Shown here: positions 1 through 12,400 of the stretch, one piece after another | Numbering within the stretch: position 1 is the stretch's first letter | How the letters are laid out: the number at the start of each line of letters is the position of its first letter | From: Fremontodendron californicum | Taxonomy: Eukaryota > Streptophyta > Magnoliopsida > Malvales > Malvaceae | Direction: 5' to 3' | Length of the DNA stretch: 64,000 bases | Assembly: GCA_030761205.1 (NCBI GenBank) | Contig: JAULJL010000027.1 | Coordinates: forward strand, 6,329,001-6,393,000 | Made by a program: the position numbers and the translations under genes | Notes under the pieces: generated by a model | Database searches by the model: none | Seen by the model: the letters and a program-made list of their open reading frames with translations, nothing else | What the model was told of the DNA's origin: nothing

Positions 1-2955
1 GGATGGTCTATTATTTTGACATGTGTACAGTCTTAAATAAATGTCATGTGTCATGCATTTAATTTTATTTAAATTCTAAAGTATTTTATATAATAAATTA
101 TATTTATTTTCTTTTAAAATTTTAATTGACTTACTTTTTTACATAGATATAAATAAGAGATTAATTTTCTTAAATTAAAAGATATGTAATTACTTTCATA
201 ACTTGACTTATTTAAAAAAAAAATTATTTTAAGAAACAATTTTTAATTATTCACCCACTAATTACGTTAAAAAAAATTAATTATAACTTTTATGTATATA
301 AATTATATTTTAATTTTATAAATAGTTCAAGCTAAATAAGGATCCAATGCAAATGAGTACACAAATCACCATTATTTTTTCGGTTAATATATTTCTCCTT
401 TAAGAGGTTTGAAAATATAGAATGACAAAATACTTACTATTATAGTATTCAATTCAATTTTTTGAATATTCGTAATCAATGTTTTAGTTTAATTTTTACA
501 GTATACAATTAAGAATTCTTAATTATCTCTCCATTATATATTCGGTATCAAAAAATTATGAAAAAATATTTGGAAATATAAAATGGCAAAAAATTTGTAA
601 TTATACTTTTTTTTTTTTAGTACTTTTTTAAGCATGAGTTAAAACTGATTTGAAAAAAATGGCATTAATTGGCCATATATGAATTGCATAAATTTCAAAT
701 ATTTAATAATATAATTACATGGCAATCAATGTAAATTGCAAATAATATTCTCTCATAATTTTTTTCAACTCATTATTATTATTATTATTATTATATATCT
801 TTAAATTTTAACAATATATTAATATGTAAACTTATATTCCTCATTTTTTTAGAGTGGTTTCTCAATATTGATTTCTTTTATTTACAATTAAAGCGATGGA
901 GTAGAAGATTTCAAGTTAAGAGGTTGGAAGATTTCATGGTTAAAAGAGAAATTATTTTTTTTCTTTTCTCATATCATTAAGTCATATTTCAACATTTAAA
1001 TCAAAATTTAACTTAAATTTTTTATTAATTAATAATCTTTTCTTTCCATATCTCTTAAAAGACATTAATCTAAATTTTAAAATTAAACTATAATAAATAC
1101 CATTGTCATAGATAAAATGTTTAAAATTGACTTCAAAATTTAATTGGTATATTATTGACCTTATTAATTGTATTTATGATTATGTGTTTTGAATTTCTTA
1201 TGAATACCTTACTCTAGAGTAATCTAGACACTCCTTTAATTTATTTGTGCAAGTAATTTTTCTCACTTTTTTTTTTTTAATAATAATTTGCTGAACTTTT
1301 TTCTTGATTGGATTTAACTATGAAATAATTTGATTTTTAACATTTTTTCTTTGCAAAATGATTATATATAATACATTTTGTTTTTTCTTTTTGTACAAAT
1401 TTATTTTATGGATTCATATCAAACTTATTTTTCGAAATAAAAATTAGGATGGATTAATTATATACTTTTTCTTTCATATTGAATTTTCCTTGATAAAAGA
1501 ACTCAGATTTTCCTATTTCAAATTTGAAACTGTCATTTCATTTGGAGTTATATAAGGCAAGTATAGTAATTTTTTTTATGTATAACACAAAAATCCGAGA
1601 GTTTTTTATTTTTTATTGTGTTTAAAGTTTATTAATTTATTTTATTTTATATGTGTTTGATTTAATTTTAATATTTTTTTCTTTTCAAGTTTTATTTTTG
1701 TAGGTTAGTACATCAACGTATTTACTTCTATTTACCCACATGTAGATAGATGAAATTGTATAAATTCTTTTTCAAAATATAAAACATGAAAAATAATTAT
1801 TTTTATTTCCTTTTAAATATCCATCATTGTTGCTTTATATGTATAAGTTTCAAATTGACTAATGGTTTTGTGATAACTTGATTTTAGGCCTCAAATATGC
1901 TTTTAATTCTTATTAAGAAATTTATATTGGCTACAAAATATTTCTAATTTTTTTTACATTGAATTCCTAACTTATTTAAAATAAACTTTTCATGTATTGT
2001 CTTGATTTGTCGAACATTTGACCATTCAATCAATCTAAATTAATTCCTACTATGATATAATTTCACACACATAAATATGTAAAAGTTAAAGGCTTTGATA
2101 AAAGAAAATCTTATGTGAACGGATGATCTATCTATCTTTTTAACATGTGAATATTATGTGTTTCCAATTAATGCACTTGAATTGACTTAATACATCTTTA
2201 ATTTAAAAAATAATTTTTTAAATAATTAAATTATATTTATTTCTTTTTAAATATCCATTTTTATTGCCTTATATAATTCAATTCAATTTGCATGACAACA
2301 ATAATTAAAATTGAAATTGCATAGTAAATTAGTATGACTTCTTTCTATCTTTGTCCAAATTAATTTAATTAATAATATTTGACTATTCAATGACAGTATT
2401 AATTATGATTTTGAATTTGATAAAAGTTTTTAATTATTAATCCAAATGAATATAATTAAAAATTCAATACAAAAAGAATTTGCTTCCTATATATATATAA
2501 ATATTTGTATGCATAATAAACTCTTAACCAAACGATATATATGTAGTATAATAATTTGAAAACTATATATCGTAAATAAATCTATAAAAATTAAAGCCCT
2601 TTATAATAAAAAAAAAATCATACATAGATATTCTAACTTTTTGACATGGATGTAACTTTTAATAATTAAAATGTTTCTTCCAATTAATTATTTTCAATTA
2701 ATTATTTTGATTTTTTTTTTATAAATATTACCTCCTCAATTCATGGTGTCCTTAAGTTTCAATTCATGGTTGTCCTTAAGTTTGTAAAAAAAAGATAACG
2801 GAGACAAAGATGTTAAAAATGTGCAACTTGGAGTTTTATTAAATTAAATTGAACAACAAGATTAATAATTTTGCATTATTGGAGATAGATTTTAAATTGA
2901 GGGATCGGTTCATAATAATATCATTTGAATGATTTTAAATTACAAAGTACATCAG
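1..2955. other. AT-rich intergenic DNA, no gene seen
   Basis: Very AT-rich sequence with many homopolymer runs and stop codons in all frames. I see no coding stretch, RNA gene or well-delimited transposon here. Confidence 0.6.
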
Positions 2956-2998
2956 GAAAATATAAATAATATAATTAAAAACAAAAATAATAATATAA

Positions 2999-3300
2999 AA
3001 ATAATTTTAAATAAAAAAAACTAGGGAATGAATAAGAAATTAATAATTAATGTTTAAAATTTTCTTTTAATTTGGTTTTATCTAAATTGTCATAACGTGT
3101 CAAATACGAATTTAACAAGCTAGACACAAACATGAAATCGTCACATAAAAAATAATTTTAAATTAAAAAAAAAAAAACTAGAGAATGAATAAGAAATTAA
3201 TAATTAATGTTTAAAATTTTCTTTTAATTTGGTTTTATCTAAATTGTCATAACGTGTCAAATGCGAATTTAACAAGCTAGACACAAACATGGAATCGTCA
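2999..3300. repeat. Tandem duplication, period about 157 bp
   Basis: Two almost identical copies follow one another. The same block (ctagggaatgaataag, later cataacgtgtcaaat and acaagctagacacaaac) begins near 3021 and again near 3178. They differ at only a few positions, such as ctaggg versus ctagag, so the duplication is fairly recent. Confidence 0.8.
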
Positions 3301-3490
3301 CTAATCATCTAATCTAGGAGTGATTAGTCACTTATATGAATCTATAATTCTTAAAGTAATCCTAAACTTAACCAAAGCACCCTAAAAAGAATAGAATCTA
3401 GTCTACTTATCAAAACTAGGTTTGGAAATTCGGGTACGTGTGGGGAAGGATTAACACCTCACAACACCTATCCTAAAAATAGTAGGACAT
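3301..3490. repeat. Possible LTR-retrotransposon remnant
   Basis: The phrase around 3435-3480 (a GGGGAAGGATTAACACC-type stretch followed by CACAACACCTATCC) resembles non-coding parts of plant Ty3-type elements. No LTR pair or coding domain is visible, so this is a tentative call based on pattern memory. Confidence 0.25.
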
Positions 3491-3882
3491 CAATCACATA
3501 TTATTCTAATTCTAAACTGGTCTTATCTAAATGGTCTTAATCAATCCTAAGTAAATAACTATTTTCCTAATCATGTAAATTAATCTAAAATAAAAAATAA
3601 TAATAATCCTAATATATTTATCATGCAAAAACAAAACAAAACAAAATAAAATCATATCATATTTATCATGCAAAAATAAAATAAAAACCATATCCTATTT
3701 ATCATGCAAAAATAAAATAAAATCATATCATGCCAATTCGTAATTCAAGCAAAACGTAATAATAATAAAAATCATATCCTAAATCATGCAAATCTAAAAC
3801 AAAACATAATAAAAACCTAAACATGCCATCTAAAATAAAACATAATAAAAAACCTAAATCATGCAATTTTAAAATAATAAAA

Positions 3883-4158
3883 ATATCATAATAATCAAGC
3901 ATTATCTAAATAACAAAAATAATAATATTCCTAATATCATGCAAAGTCTAAATAATAAAAATAATCAATAAATCATAAAATCATACCATAATCTAAAAAT
4001 AAATAATAGATTCCTAAATAATATCATAATAATCAAGCATTATCTAAATAACAAAAATAATAATATTCCTAATATCATGCAAAGTCTAAATAATAAAGAT
4101 AATCAATAAATCCTAAAATCATACCATAATCTAAAAATAAATAATAAATTCCTAAATT
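3883..4158. repeat. Tandem duplication, period about 138 bp
   Basis: A block starting atatcataataatcaagc and containing tcctaatatcatgcaaag occurs near 3883-4020 and is repeated at about 4021-4158 with few changes. It sits inside a longer degenerate stretch (3590-4200) built from variants of 'atcatgcaaa' and 'cctaaat'. No coding content. Confidence 0.7.
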
Positions 4159-4429
4159 ATATCATAATAATCCTAAATAAAAATAATCATGAAATATTAA
4201 ATAAATAAATTAATCAAATTAAATAAAATAATAAAAAAAAACATAAACCTGAAACATAAAATAAAATAATGTTAGTATTAAAAAAAAATCATATTAATAA
4301 AATAAAAATAAATAAAATTATCATCCAAATATATAATCCTAAGAGAAATTAATCGTAACATACAACAATATAAAATAACCAAGCAAACTAATTAAATAAA
4401 AATAAAGTTTTACCGACAATTTAGATTAA

Positions 4430-4820
4430 GGCCTAGTTTAGCATTGCTCTTGGAAAAAGCTTGGGTTGAAAAAAGTTTGAGTTGGAAAAAGTGTGTTTAT
4501 AAAGTGTGGTGAAAAAGTGTGGTTTAAAAACTTTTAAGTGTTTAGTATTGCTGTGAAAAAGTGTTGTGGGAAATTGAAATGTCAAAAAAAGATATGTTTA
4601 AAATAATAAAAGTGTAGATATATGAGGATAATAAAGTCATTTTATCCAAAAGCCAGCTTTTAAAGCCCAAAAGCTATATTTTTTGGCTTTTTGGTTTGTT
4701 TTTTCAAATCATGGTTTCAACAGCAGAAGCCAAATTTTTTTATCTGTTTAACATTGCGTTTGCGATGAAAAGCAACTTTTGATCTCAAAAACTGTGTCAA
4801 AAATAATGCTAAACGAGACC
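4430..4820. mobile_element. PIF/Harbinger (Tourist-type) MITE, 391 bp
   Basis: The left end begins GGCCTAGTTTAGCATTG and the right end finishes AATGCTAAACGAGACC, imperfect inverted repeats of each other. TAA flanks both sides (4427-4429 and 4821-4823), the 3-bp target duplication typical of Harbinger elements. It has no coding capacity. Diverged relatives appear near 15690-16050 and 59910-60218. Confidence 0.75.
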
Positions 4821-4901
4821 TAAACCAAAGTCAGCTTCTTGGCGCCACGTTGATCATCCTGGAGAGGCTTGTTAGCATCTACTATAAAGAGGGCAAATTT
4901 C

Positions 4902-5170
4902 TTTTTTTTTTTTTTTTTGGGACTTGGTGACGTGTTGGAGAATTTCAAGTTGGACATAGGAGGCGTCCATAGCATGCGGGCTGCATGAGCAAGGCTTACA
5001 AAATCAACAAAACAAAGTATCAGCGGATGTCTTGGTTCCTTGCTTACAAGTCTCACTTCCTTGTACTCAACAAACGGGCGAGATATGAGAAACTTATCGG
5101 CATGTACAGTCAGAAGGCAGCTGGATGCATCAGGAGGAAGGGGAAATTCCAGGCCTTCCACCACCAAATC
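4902..5170 (-). pseudogene. RRM-protein (nuclear speckle RNA-binding protein-like) retropseudogene fragment
   Basis: Read on the minus strand, 5167 to about 4965 encodes a stretch resembling the RRM of plant nuclear-speckle RNA-binding proteins: LPPDASS near the start, then RPFVEYKEVRLVSKEPRHP and LCFVDFVSLAHAA. The middle of the RRM (after PDASS) is scrambled, a few residues are missing after RHP, and the frame is lost after AHAA. No introns are visible. A 17-base A tract (T at 4902-4918 on +) follows directly downstream, as expected of a processed copy. The family call is from memory of the conserved RRM. Host-gene exon structure was not available to compare. It lies next to the Harbinger MITE. 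Confidence 0.5.
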
Positions 5171-5249
5171 CTAAGGTCTTTATATATTAAAAATCATGAG
5201 AGAGTTTTAATTCACTTGGGTTTGGAGTTTTATCAGTAACGGATTTTGA

Positions 5250-6340
5250 CATTTGATTTTGAGAGTGTCAATTAATATAGTATTAAATCGTAATTTTTTT
5301 ATAAAATTTATTTTATTAATATTAATATATATGCAAAAAATATACTAACAAAAATAAACACTTTCAAAATTATAAATTTTTTCATTTCATAAAAAATATA
5401 TAAAGAAACATAATACATAAAATAAATAATTTTATGCATAATATATCAAATAAATAATCTTATTTAAAATTATGGATTTTAACAATATTGAAGATGTTAA
5501 AATTATGGATTTTAACTAATCATAATGTATTTGGTACTTAGTTAGACACTTAGAGTTTTATTGAAGATGTTAGAAAGTCAATTTAATTTTTATTTACATA
5601 AACGTGATTTAATCTTTGTAACAAACTTTTTAATTTTAAGAATTTTTAAGTTATGATTAGTTAATACAATAAATAGATAAATAGTAATTTTTAAATGATA
5701 ATGCATAAAATTAAATAAAAATTTACATAAATAAACAAAATTAACAATGTTAATTTTTAAAAAAATCATTTAAATTTATTATTTATATATATATATATTA
5801 AAAGAAATTTAAAATTTTTGGGGGCCAACCCCCTGGAGCCGCCATTGCTATCAAGATAAAACTCCTTTTTCTTATTTATCAATAATTCCCAAATTTAATC
5901 CAAATAGAGAGAAGTTTCGATTTAGTCAAATTTTGTTTTTTTTTTTTTTTAATTATTCAAAAGTAAAAACTAAAATTAAAAGTAAATATTAAAAATAAAA
6001 CTAAAGTTAAAACAATTACTCGGACAAAAACGAGTATCTATATAAATTATAATTATTTTGATTTTTTAAATATTATTATATGATATCAAAATTATAATTA
6101 ATTAGTTTCCCCGGTGCATGTGTTTAAAACTAGTTATAATAATTTATGAAGATAAATTACTAATATTAATTTGTGGGCAGAACCGGACGAATATGAATAT
6201 TAATAAAAATATATGAAGAGTGGGCGAGACAAGGGTGTGGGGACAGGAACCTTGGTTGTCCAGATGGGTGTGGGTGATTGAGTCAACCATTACAATTTTC
6301 TCTTTCTAGAAGTAGAATAATCCCATTCTCCTTCCCCATG
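5250..6340. other. AT-rich intergenic DNA upstream of CNL-1
   Basis: No gene seen. From about 6200 the composition becomes less AT-rich, and 6290-6517 looks like the promoter and 5' UTR of CNL-1, with C/T-rich stretches such as ttttctctttctag. Confidence 0.4.
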
Positions 6341-6517
6341 CCGAGCAATTTTGCTGAAACCCTCAACGCCATTTTCTTCAGAAATTTTTTTTGATGCCAT
6401 TTCCTTTTCCAGCTTTAATGAAGTATTCAAAAGCAATTCAAGTTCTCCAAAGTCAAAACTAACCATCTCTTTTGATCCTTTCTGTCTCCTGATCTCAAGT
6501 ATTTTTACTCTCCTACC

Positions 6518-9500
6518 ATGGCTGATGCACTTGTTTCTGCAGTCTCACAACAGTTAACTGAGATCCTTTTTCAAGAAGCTCAATATGGGTTGAGACTTGT
6601 TGTAGGTGTTAAGGAAGAAGAAGTCAAAAAGCTCGACAGCACTCTGAAGACTATCCGAGCTGTCCTGGTAGATGCAGAGAAAAGACAACTAAAGGAGCAA
6701 GCTATTAAAGTTTGGTTGGATAAGGTTCAAAACATGGCTTATGACATTGAGGACGTGTTGGATGAGTGGAAAATTGCAATTATCAAATTGCAAATCGCGA
6801 GAGCTCAAAGCCCTTCAACTTCCATCGTTCTAAGCAAGGTACGCTCGTGGATTCACTCTCCAAGCCCTTTTATTAGTCGAGCCATTCACCGTCATGATAT
6901 TGCTGTTAAGATTAAAAAACTAGATGAAAGGCTTCAAGAAATTGCCAAGGAGAAAGATGATTATGCCTTCACAGTTGATCTGTATAGGAAGACTGATCAA
7001 GAACCTGAACGACCGATAACAACATCGTTTATCGATCTATCTGACATACATGGCCGTGACAGAGATAAAAACATCTTGATAAGCATGTTACTCCGTGAGA
7101 ACAACCATGAAGAAAAGGGCATCCCTGTAATCTCTATAGTAGGGATGGGAGGGATTGGGAAAACAACTTTAGCCCAAATAGTGTACAACCATGATAAGGT
7201 GAAGGCTTATTTTGATAAGAGAATATGGATATGGTCTTAATAAGAGGAGGCAGAGTGAAAGATTTGCCAGGTGTGAAATCCCATTGTATTCGAGGAGTCA
7301 AGGATTTGCTGGGAATTCCGGATCGTAAGTGAAGTAGTCGTCGTCTGACCAATTGGCTCGGACACCAGACCGCTCGTGCCCGCCCATTTTGGGGCGCGTC
7401 AAATCGCTGAAAGGCCTTGGTATTGAGGACTGCAAAACATATTCTTGAAGCTCTAACAGGAGTTGTTTCAAATTTCACCGAGTTGAATACTTTACTAGAG
7501 CAAATCCATGAATCTATTAAATTTAAGGGAGAGAGATTCCTTCTTGTCCTAGATGATGTGTGGGGTGAAGATGATAGAAAGTGGCAATCATTGAAATACT
7601 CTCTTGACTGTGGTTCCCAAGAAAGCAAAATCTTGATGACCACACGGAAGGAGAATGTAGCTACTATCATGGGTTGCAGCAAATTATTTCGTTTGGGGAA
7701 GTTATCCAAAGAAGAGTGTTGGTCCCTGTTTAGTCGCCTAGCATTTTTTGGAAGGAAAGACAAAGAGCGTGAGAATTTAGAAGACATTGGTAAGAACATT
7801 GCAGATAAGTGTCAGGGTTTGCCACTCGCAGCAAAAACTCTAGGAGGTCTCTTACGTTTTAAGAGATCTAGAGAACAATGGCAAAGAATCTTGGATAGTC
7901 AGATATGGGAACTTGAGGAGGCTGAAAATGGTCTTTTTTCTCCCTTACTATTAAGCTATTATGATTTGCCTTCACCATTAAGGCAATGCTTCTCATACTG
8001 TTCCATTTTCCCAAAAGATTATAAAATAGAGAAAGATTTCTTGATCAAGTCATGGATGGCTCAAGGTTTTCTTGGAGAGATGCAACATAAAGATATGGAG
8101 ATCATTGGTGAAGAGTACTTTGATAACTTGGTGATACATTCTTTCTTTCAGGAGTTTGAAAAGGATGAAAATGACGATAGCATAATCAGCTGCAAAATGC
8201 ATGATATAGTGCATGATTTCGCTCGATACTTGAGAAGAACAAAAAGTTTTATGGTGGCAAGTAACAATGTTGAAGAGTTAAATATAGACTCTAATCAGGA
8301 AAATGCTTGTCATCTAACACTGATTCATGATGAAGCTGTTGCAATTCCCAATCCCATTTTTAAAGTAAAAAAGTTGCGTAGCTTGCAACTTAACCTGAGC
8401 GATACTTCAGCAGCTGTTAGTGCATCATTGGCTAAATTGTTGAATCAATTAACTTGTCTGAGGATACTAAGCTTCAGAGACATGAATTATGGATTGAAAA
8501 GTTCAATTAAAGCAGTTCCAAAGGAAATAGGAAAATTGATGCATTTGAGGTATCTTAACTTAGAGGGGAACAGCGGTTTGGAAAAATTGCCTGAGACAGT
8601 GTGTGATTTGTGTAACTTGCAAACTCTGAACATCAGGTCTTGTAAAAATCTTATGAAATTGCCCCGTGGAATTGGAAAGCTGATCAACTTGAGACATCTT
8701 CAAAATGCAGGTACAGATAGATGCAGATTCATGCCAAAAGGAATGCAAAGATTAACTTCTCTACGGACATTAGAAGAGTTTGTGGTGAGCCGTGGTGATG
8801 TTGAGAGTAAATCATGTAGCCTTGGAGATTTGGGGAACTTAACCAATCTTCGAGGGGTTCTTGAGATCAGAGGATTGGGAAATGTGGCAGAACCGAGTGG
8901 GGCAAAGAAAGCACAGCTTTGGACAAAGAATGGCCTCCATGGGTTGCGTCTAAAATTTGATCCCCAAGAGATACAGAAGATCAAAACTGAGGATGAAAAG
9001 CTTGTATTTGAAGCCTTACAACCACCTCCACACCTAGAAAGTTTGGGTATACTCCATTATAGAGGTCCCGTTGCTTTCCCTGATTGGATGACATCATTGA
9101 ATATGCTGAAAAGGGTTCAATTACAGAATTGTCTCAACTGGGAAAGCTTGCCTCCCTTGGGGAAGTTGCAGTCCCTTGAATCTTTAGAGATAGAGGTTAT
9201 GAATAAAGTAAAAAAAGTGGGAGGCGAATTTTTGGGAGTAGAAAGAGAAGATGCACAAACACCTTCTTCTTCATTATGTTCTTCATCTATTAATAATAAG
9301 ATTGCCTTCCCCATGTTGAAAAAGCTCAAATTTTATTACATGAAAGAGTGGGAAGAGTGGGAATATGGGAACCTGTTGACTAGCGGAGGAGAAGATTATG
9401 TTACAATCATGCCTCGTCTTCATTCACTGACAATAAACTATTGCCTAAAGTTGAAGTCATTGCCGAGCCACCTTCTTCATAATACAACCCTGCAAGAATT

Positions 9501-9618
9501 GCATGTCAGAGGTTGCCCTGTTCTAGGAGAACGTTTTGGAAAGGGGAGAGGGCAGGATTGGCCTTCCATCTCCCACATCCCTACTATCCAAATTGACGAT
9601 CAACTGGTGCTAGGATAG
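6518..9618 (+). pseudogene. CNL-1: CC-NBS-LRR resistance gene broken by an organelle-derived insertion
   Basis: The first part (6518-7230) encodes an Rx-type coiled coil with the EDVID-like motif (YDIEDVLDEW) and the NB-ARC P-loop GMGGIGKTTLAQ, then stops at 7238-7240. The second part (about 7424-9618, a different frame) resumes at the end of RNBS-A and carries kinase-2 (FLLVLDDVW), RNBS-B (TTRKENVA), GLPLAAKTLGGLL, RNBS-D (CFSYCSIFPKDY), the MHD motif (KMHDIVHDF) and a leucine-rich repeat domain to a normal C-terminus. Between them, roughly ten codons (VSDPFDE region) are replaced by about 190 bp of foreign DNA. Intact CNLs are cytosolic pathogen sensors that trigger immune responses. This copy cannot make a full-length protein unless the insert is spliced out. 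The ATG at 6518 has a good context and matches the start of CNL-2. Outside the insert, the coding sequence is remarkably open, so the break is probably young. Confidence 0.9.
7231..7422 (+). other. rps12 (fragment): Mitochondrial-DNA insertion (rps12 3' part) inside CNL-1
   Basis: From 7231 the + strand reads [27 protein letters not shown], which is the C-terminal part of plant mitochondrial ribosomal protein S12. After the PDR codons the sequence leaves the rps12 I know and continues for about 100 bp of GC-rich DNA (7318-7415) unlike its surroundings. That part may be other mitochondrial sequence joined to rps12 in the organelle or at insertion. The right junction with CNL coding lies near 7418-7426. 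Boundaries were judged by comparison with CNL-2 and may be off by several bases because of short shared sequence (ATATG at the left). Confidence 0.8.
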
Positions 9619-10189
9619 GACTTGGAAGTCATAAGTTTTGTCGGTGCAATCTACGCTTAGGTATTTCTCCTTTTATTTAGTTGCTGTTATCATTGCTCAA
9701 ACTTACAACAAATTCAGCCATATCCTTTTCTAAAATTTCTTTACTTTTCCTCATTTAGATCGTTGTGGAGATTTCGTAAGGACGTGCAGTAATCTCTTTT
9801 AGATTGATTTTGTTTTTCATGTGAACGTGCAAACATAGTCTTGAGATGAACTCTTTTCTAGAAATCCTTGCTTTCTTCATTCATCCACTTTTTTTTTTTT
9901 TTTTTTAATATTAGTTTAAGGCAGGGGAGCAAAATTTCCAGCTGCTACAACTTGATTTTTGGATGGTCATATACTAGATGTGAATATTGATAATGAAAAG
10001 AGTACGGAAGTTTGATTTCTAGACAGAAAATGAGAAAATGCTAAACAAATTCCGTGTTTAACAGCTTTCTTTTGATGGAAAGTGTCTTAATTAAGTAGCT
10101 CGCGTTTTGTCATAAATATAGATTTTTCTTTATATATGATTTCAAGGTATAAGAAGAGAAATCTTTTTATGCATTACAACTCTTTTAGG
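9619..10189. other. 3' flank of CNL-1
   Basis: Likely 3' UTR and downstream sequence. T-rich, including a poly(T) run at 9890-9906. No other gene is seen. Confidence 0.4.
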
Positions 10190-10620
10190 TACCTGATGTC
10201 CATGCATTTGAAGGCATTGGTAATCGGATAAATGAGTTTTAATTTTTTAAGCATTTGATTTTTGAAGTCACCTTTTTAACTATTTGCACTTGCTGTTATA
10301 GGGACCTGCATTGGGTTCAAGGCATCCATGTTTCTCTATCTCTATGACTGAAGTGTTCCATGATGAGAAAAACTCAGAAATATGGGTCGTTACAGCCAAG
10401 AATCACAAGTACTGTATCATCATATGTGTTCATTTCTCAGAAATTCTGCTTGAAAATACTTGAAAGCTAGATTGAGAGGAAATATGGACAATATTACCTG
10501 AAGAGCAGATATCTCGTCTCATCTCACCATGTCAGCCTTCACAGGCTCCATCTTATGAACTCCTCGATCTCAGTTGTAGCACTGGCTTTCTCTCTTTTCT
10601 TCAATGTGGTGCTATTCAAC
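10190..10620 (+). repeat. Duplicated CNL 3' flank, block A (unit 1)
   Basis: Matches 23760-24175 downstream of CNL-2. Both contain gggacctgcatt, then aaggca.tcc.tgtttctct, ctgaagtgtt.catg.tgag.aaa, cctgaa.ag.agatatct and catgtca.ccttcacagg. The shared order shows the two CNL loci were copied together with their downstream DNA. Confidence 0.75.
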
Positions 10621-11214
10621 AGCAAAGGTCCAAATGCATACATATGCTCTATAATTTCCTCATCTTTTTGTACATTTCTTTCTTTACTCTGCTGCTGATT
10701 AATATGCTTTCAATAATCGTTGAGCACAAATCCAAGACATATGCAGCAAGCATTTGCCTTAGACTTGTGATTAACTGATGAAGCAGGGAACATATGATCT
10801 AAGTCATTCTTTCCACTCACTGTACTTCTGATAACTATCCTCTCTAAAATTTGTGACATTTTTGCTTCTGCCTATTCACTAGAACTACAAATAAGACGCC
10901 ACTTCGTTGGAGCACTTTTAATTTTTTTTAATTAATAATAATAAATTAATTTTAAATTATATTTATTTAATTTTTATTTCTAAATTATAATAATATTAAT
11001 ATAATAATATTTTGTTAATTATTAAAATTAAATTTATTAAAATTATTTCTTTATAAATTATGTTATTTATATATATTTAAAAATATTTAGGTTTTATTGT
11101 ATTTTGTATATTTTTGTTTATAGGAGTTAAAAAATAAGAAAATAAAATTTTTATTTATATTTTATTCTCCCGTATGATCGATTTTCTCACATAGGTTAGC
11201 AGTAAGTTTGTTTT

Positions 11215-12400
11215 ATCCTTTTTTTTCCGAGAGGATCGGATACGGATCTTAAATCGACCCGCAACTCAATGTACGAACCTATCCCTTTAAATATATCATT
11301 TAAAATAAAAATAATTAACAAAATAATTGTTTTTAACTTTTTTTTCAAGTCGGTCGGGTACGAATCCTAAACCGATTCGCGAGTCAACATGCGGACCAAC
11401 CTTTTTATATACATCATTTAAAATAAAAATAATTAATAAAATTATTTTTTAAACTTTTTTCCCGAGTTGATCGGGTACGGATCTTAAATGGACTCGCGAG
11501 TTAACGTGTGGAATAATCTTTTTAAATACATTATTCAAAAATAAAATAATAAACTAATTAATGAATTAAATAAATTTATTTTTTAACTTTTTTCGTGCGG
11601 GTCAGGTACGGATCCTAAACCGATCTGCAAGTCAATGTGCGGATCAACCCCTTTAAATACATCATTTATAAAAAAAATTAAAAAAAATAATTTTTTGAAA
11701 CTTTTTTTTCAAGCGGGTCGATTATGAATATTAAATCGAATCGTGAGTGAATATATAGGCCAACCCTTTAAATATACGATTTAGAATTAAACTAAAAGTA
11801 ATTAATAAAATAATTTTTTTTTAGCGGATCGGGTACAGATCTTATATCGATTCGCGAGTCAATGTGCAAACCAACCCTTTTAAATACATCATTTAAAAAA
11901 AAAAATAAACATAATTAATAAAATAAATTTCCTTTTTTCCCTATCGGGTCGGGTATAGATCCTAAATTGATCTCGAACTAACATGCGGATCAATATTTTA
12001 AAATACATAATTTAAATTTTTAAAAAATAATTAATATTTTTTTTTAGTGTTGGTCGGATACAAACCCTAAATCGATCCGCGAGTTAACATGCAGACTAAT
12101 CTCTTTAAATACATCATTTAAAAATAAAATAAAAAACTAAAAAAATTAATAAAATTTTTTTTAATTTTTTTAATTTTTTTTCCGAACGGGTCGAGTACGG
12201 ATCCTAAATCGACCCGCGAGTCAATGTACAGACTAATCCCTTTAAATACATGATTTAAAAAAAATAAAAATAATTAATAAAATATATTTTTTTAAACGGG
12301 GCGGGTACGGATCCTAAATCAACCTGCGAGTGAATGTGTGGACCAACCCCTTTAAATACATAATTAAAAAAAAATAAAAAATCTTTAAAAAATCTTTAAA
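11215..12400. repeat. Degenerate tandem array, ten units of about 105-135 bp
   Basis: Each unit has a conserved GC-rich core (cgggtacggatcctaaatcg followed by acccgcgagtcaa and gcggaccaa), then ctttaaatacatcattta and an AT-rich spacer. Cores start near 11233, 11353, 11470, 11601, 11717, 11826, 11948, 12053, 12189 and 12300. In better units (e.g. 12189) the core has inverted arms (gggtcg / cgaccc) able to form a hairpin. Units are quite diverged. There is no coding frame across the array. Confidence 0.85.

Noticed and set aside
4985..5239. 84-codon plus-strand frame
   Set aside because: It is antisense to the RRM retropseudogene, whose protein match is clearer.
7134..7799. 221-codon minus-strand frame
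   Set aside because: Lies antisense over the CNL-1 NB-ARC and organelle insert; no family features.
11215..12400. CRISPR-like look of regularly spaced repeats
   Set aside because: Units are long, diverged and without unique spacers, and this is a plant nuclear sequence; a minisatellite explains it.
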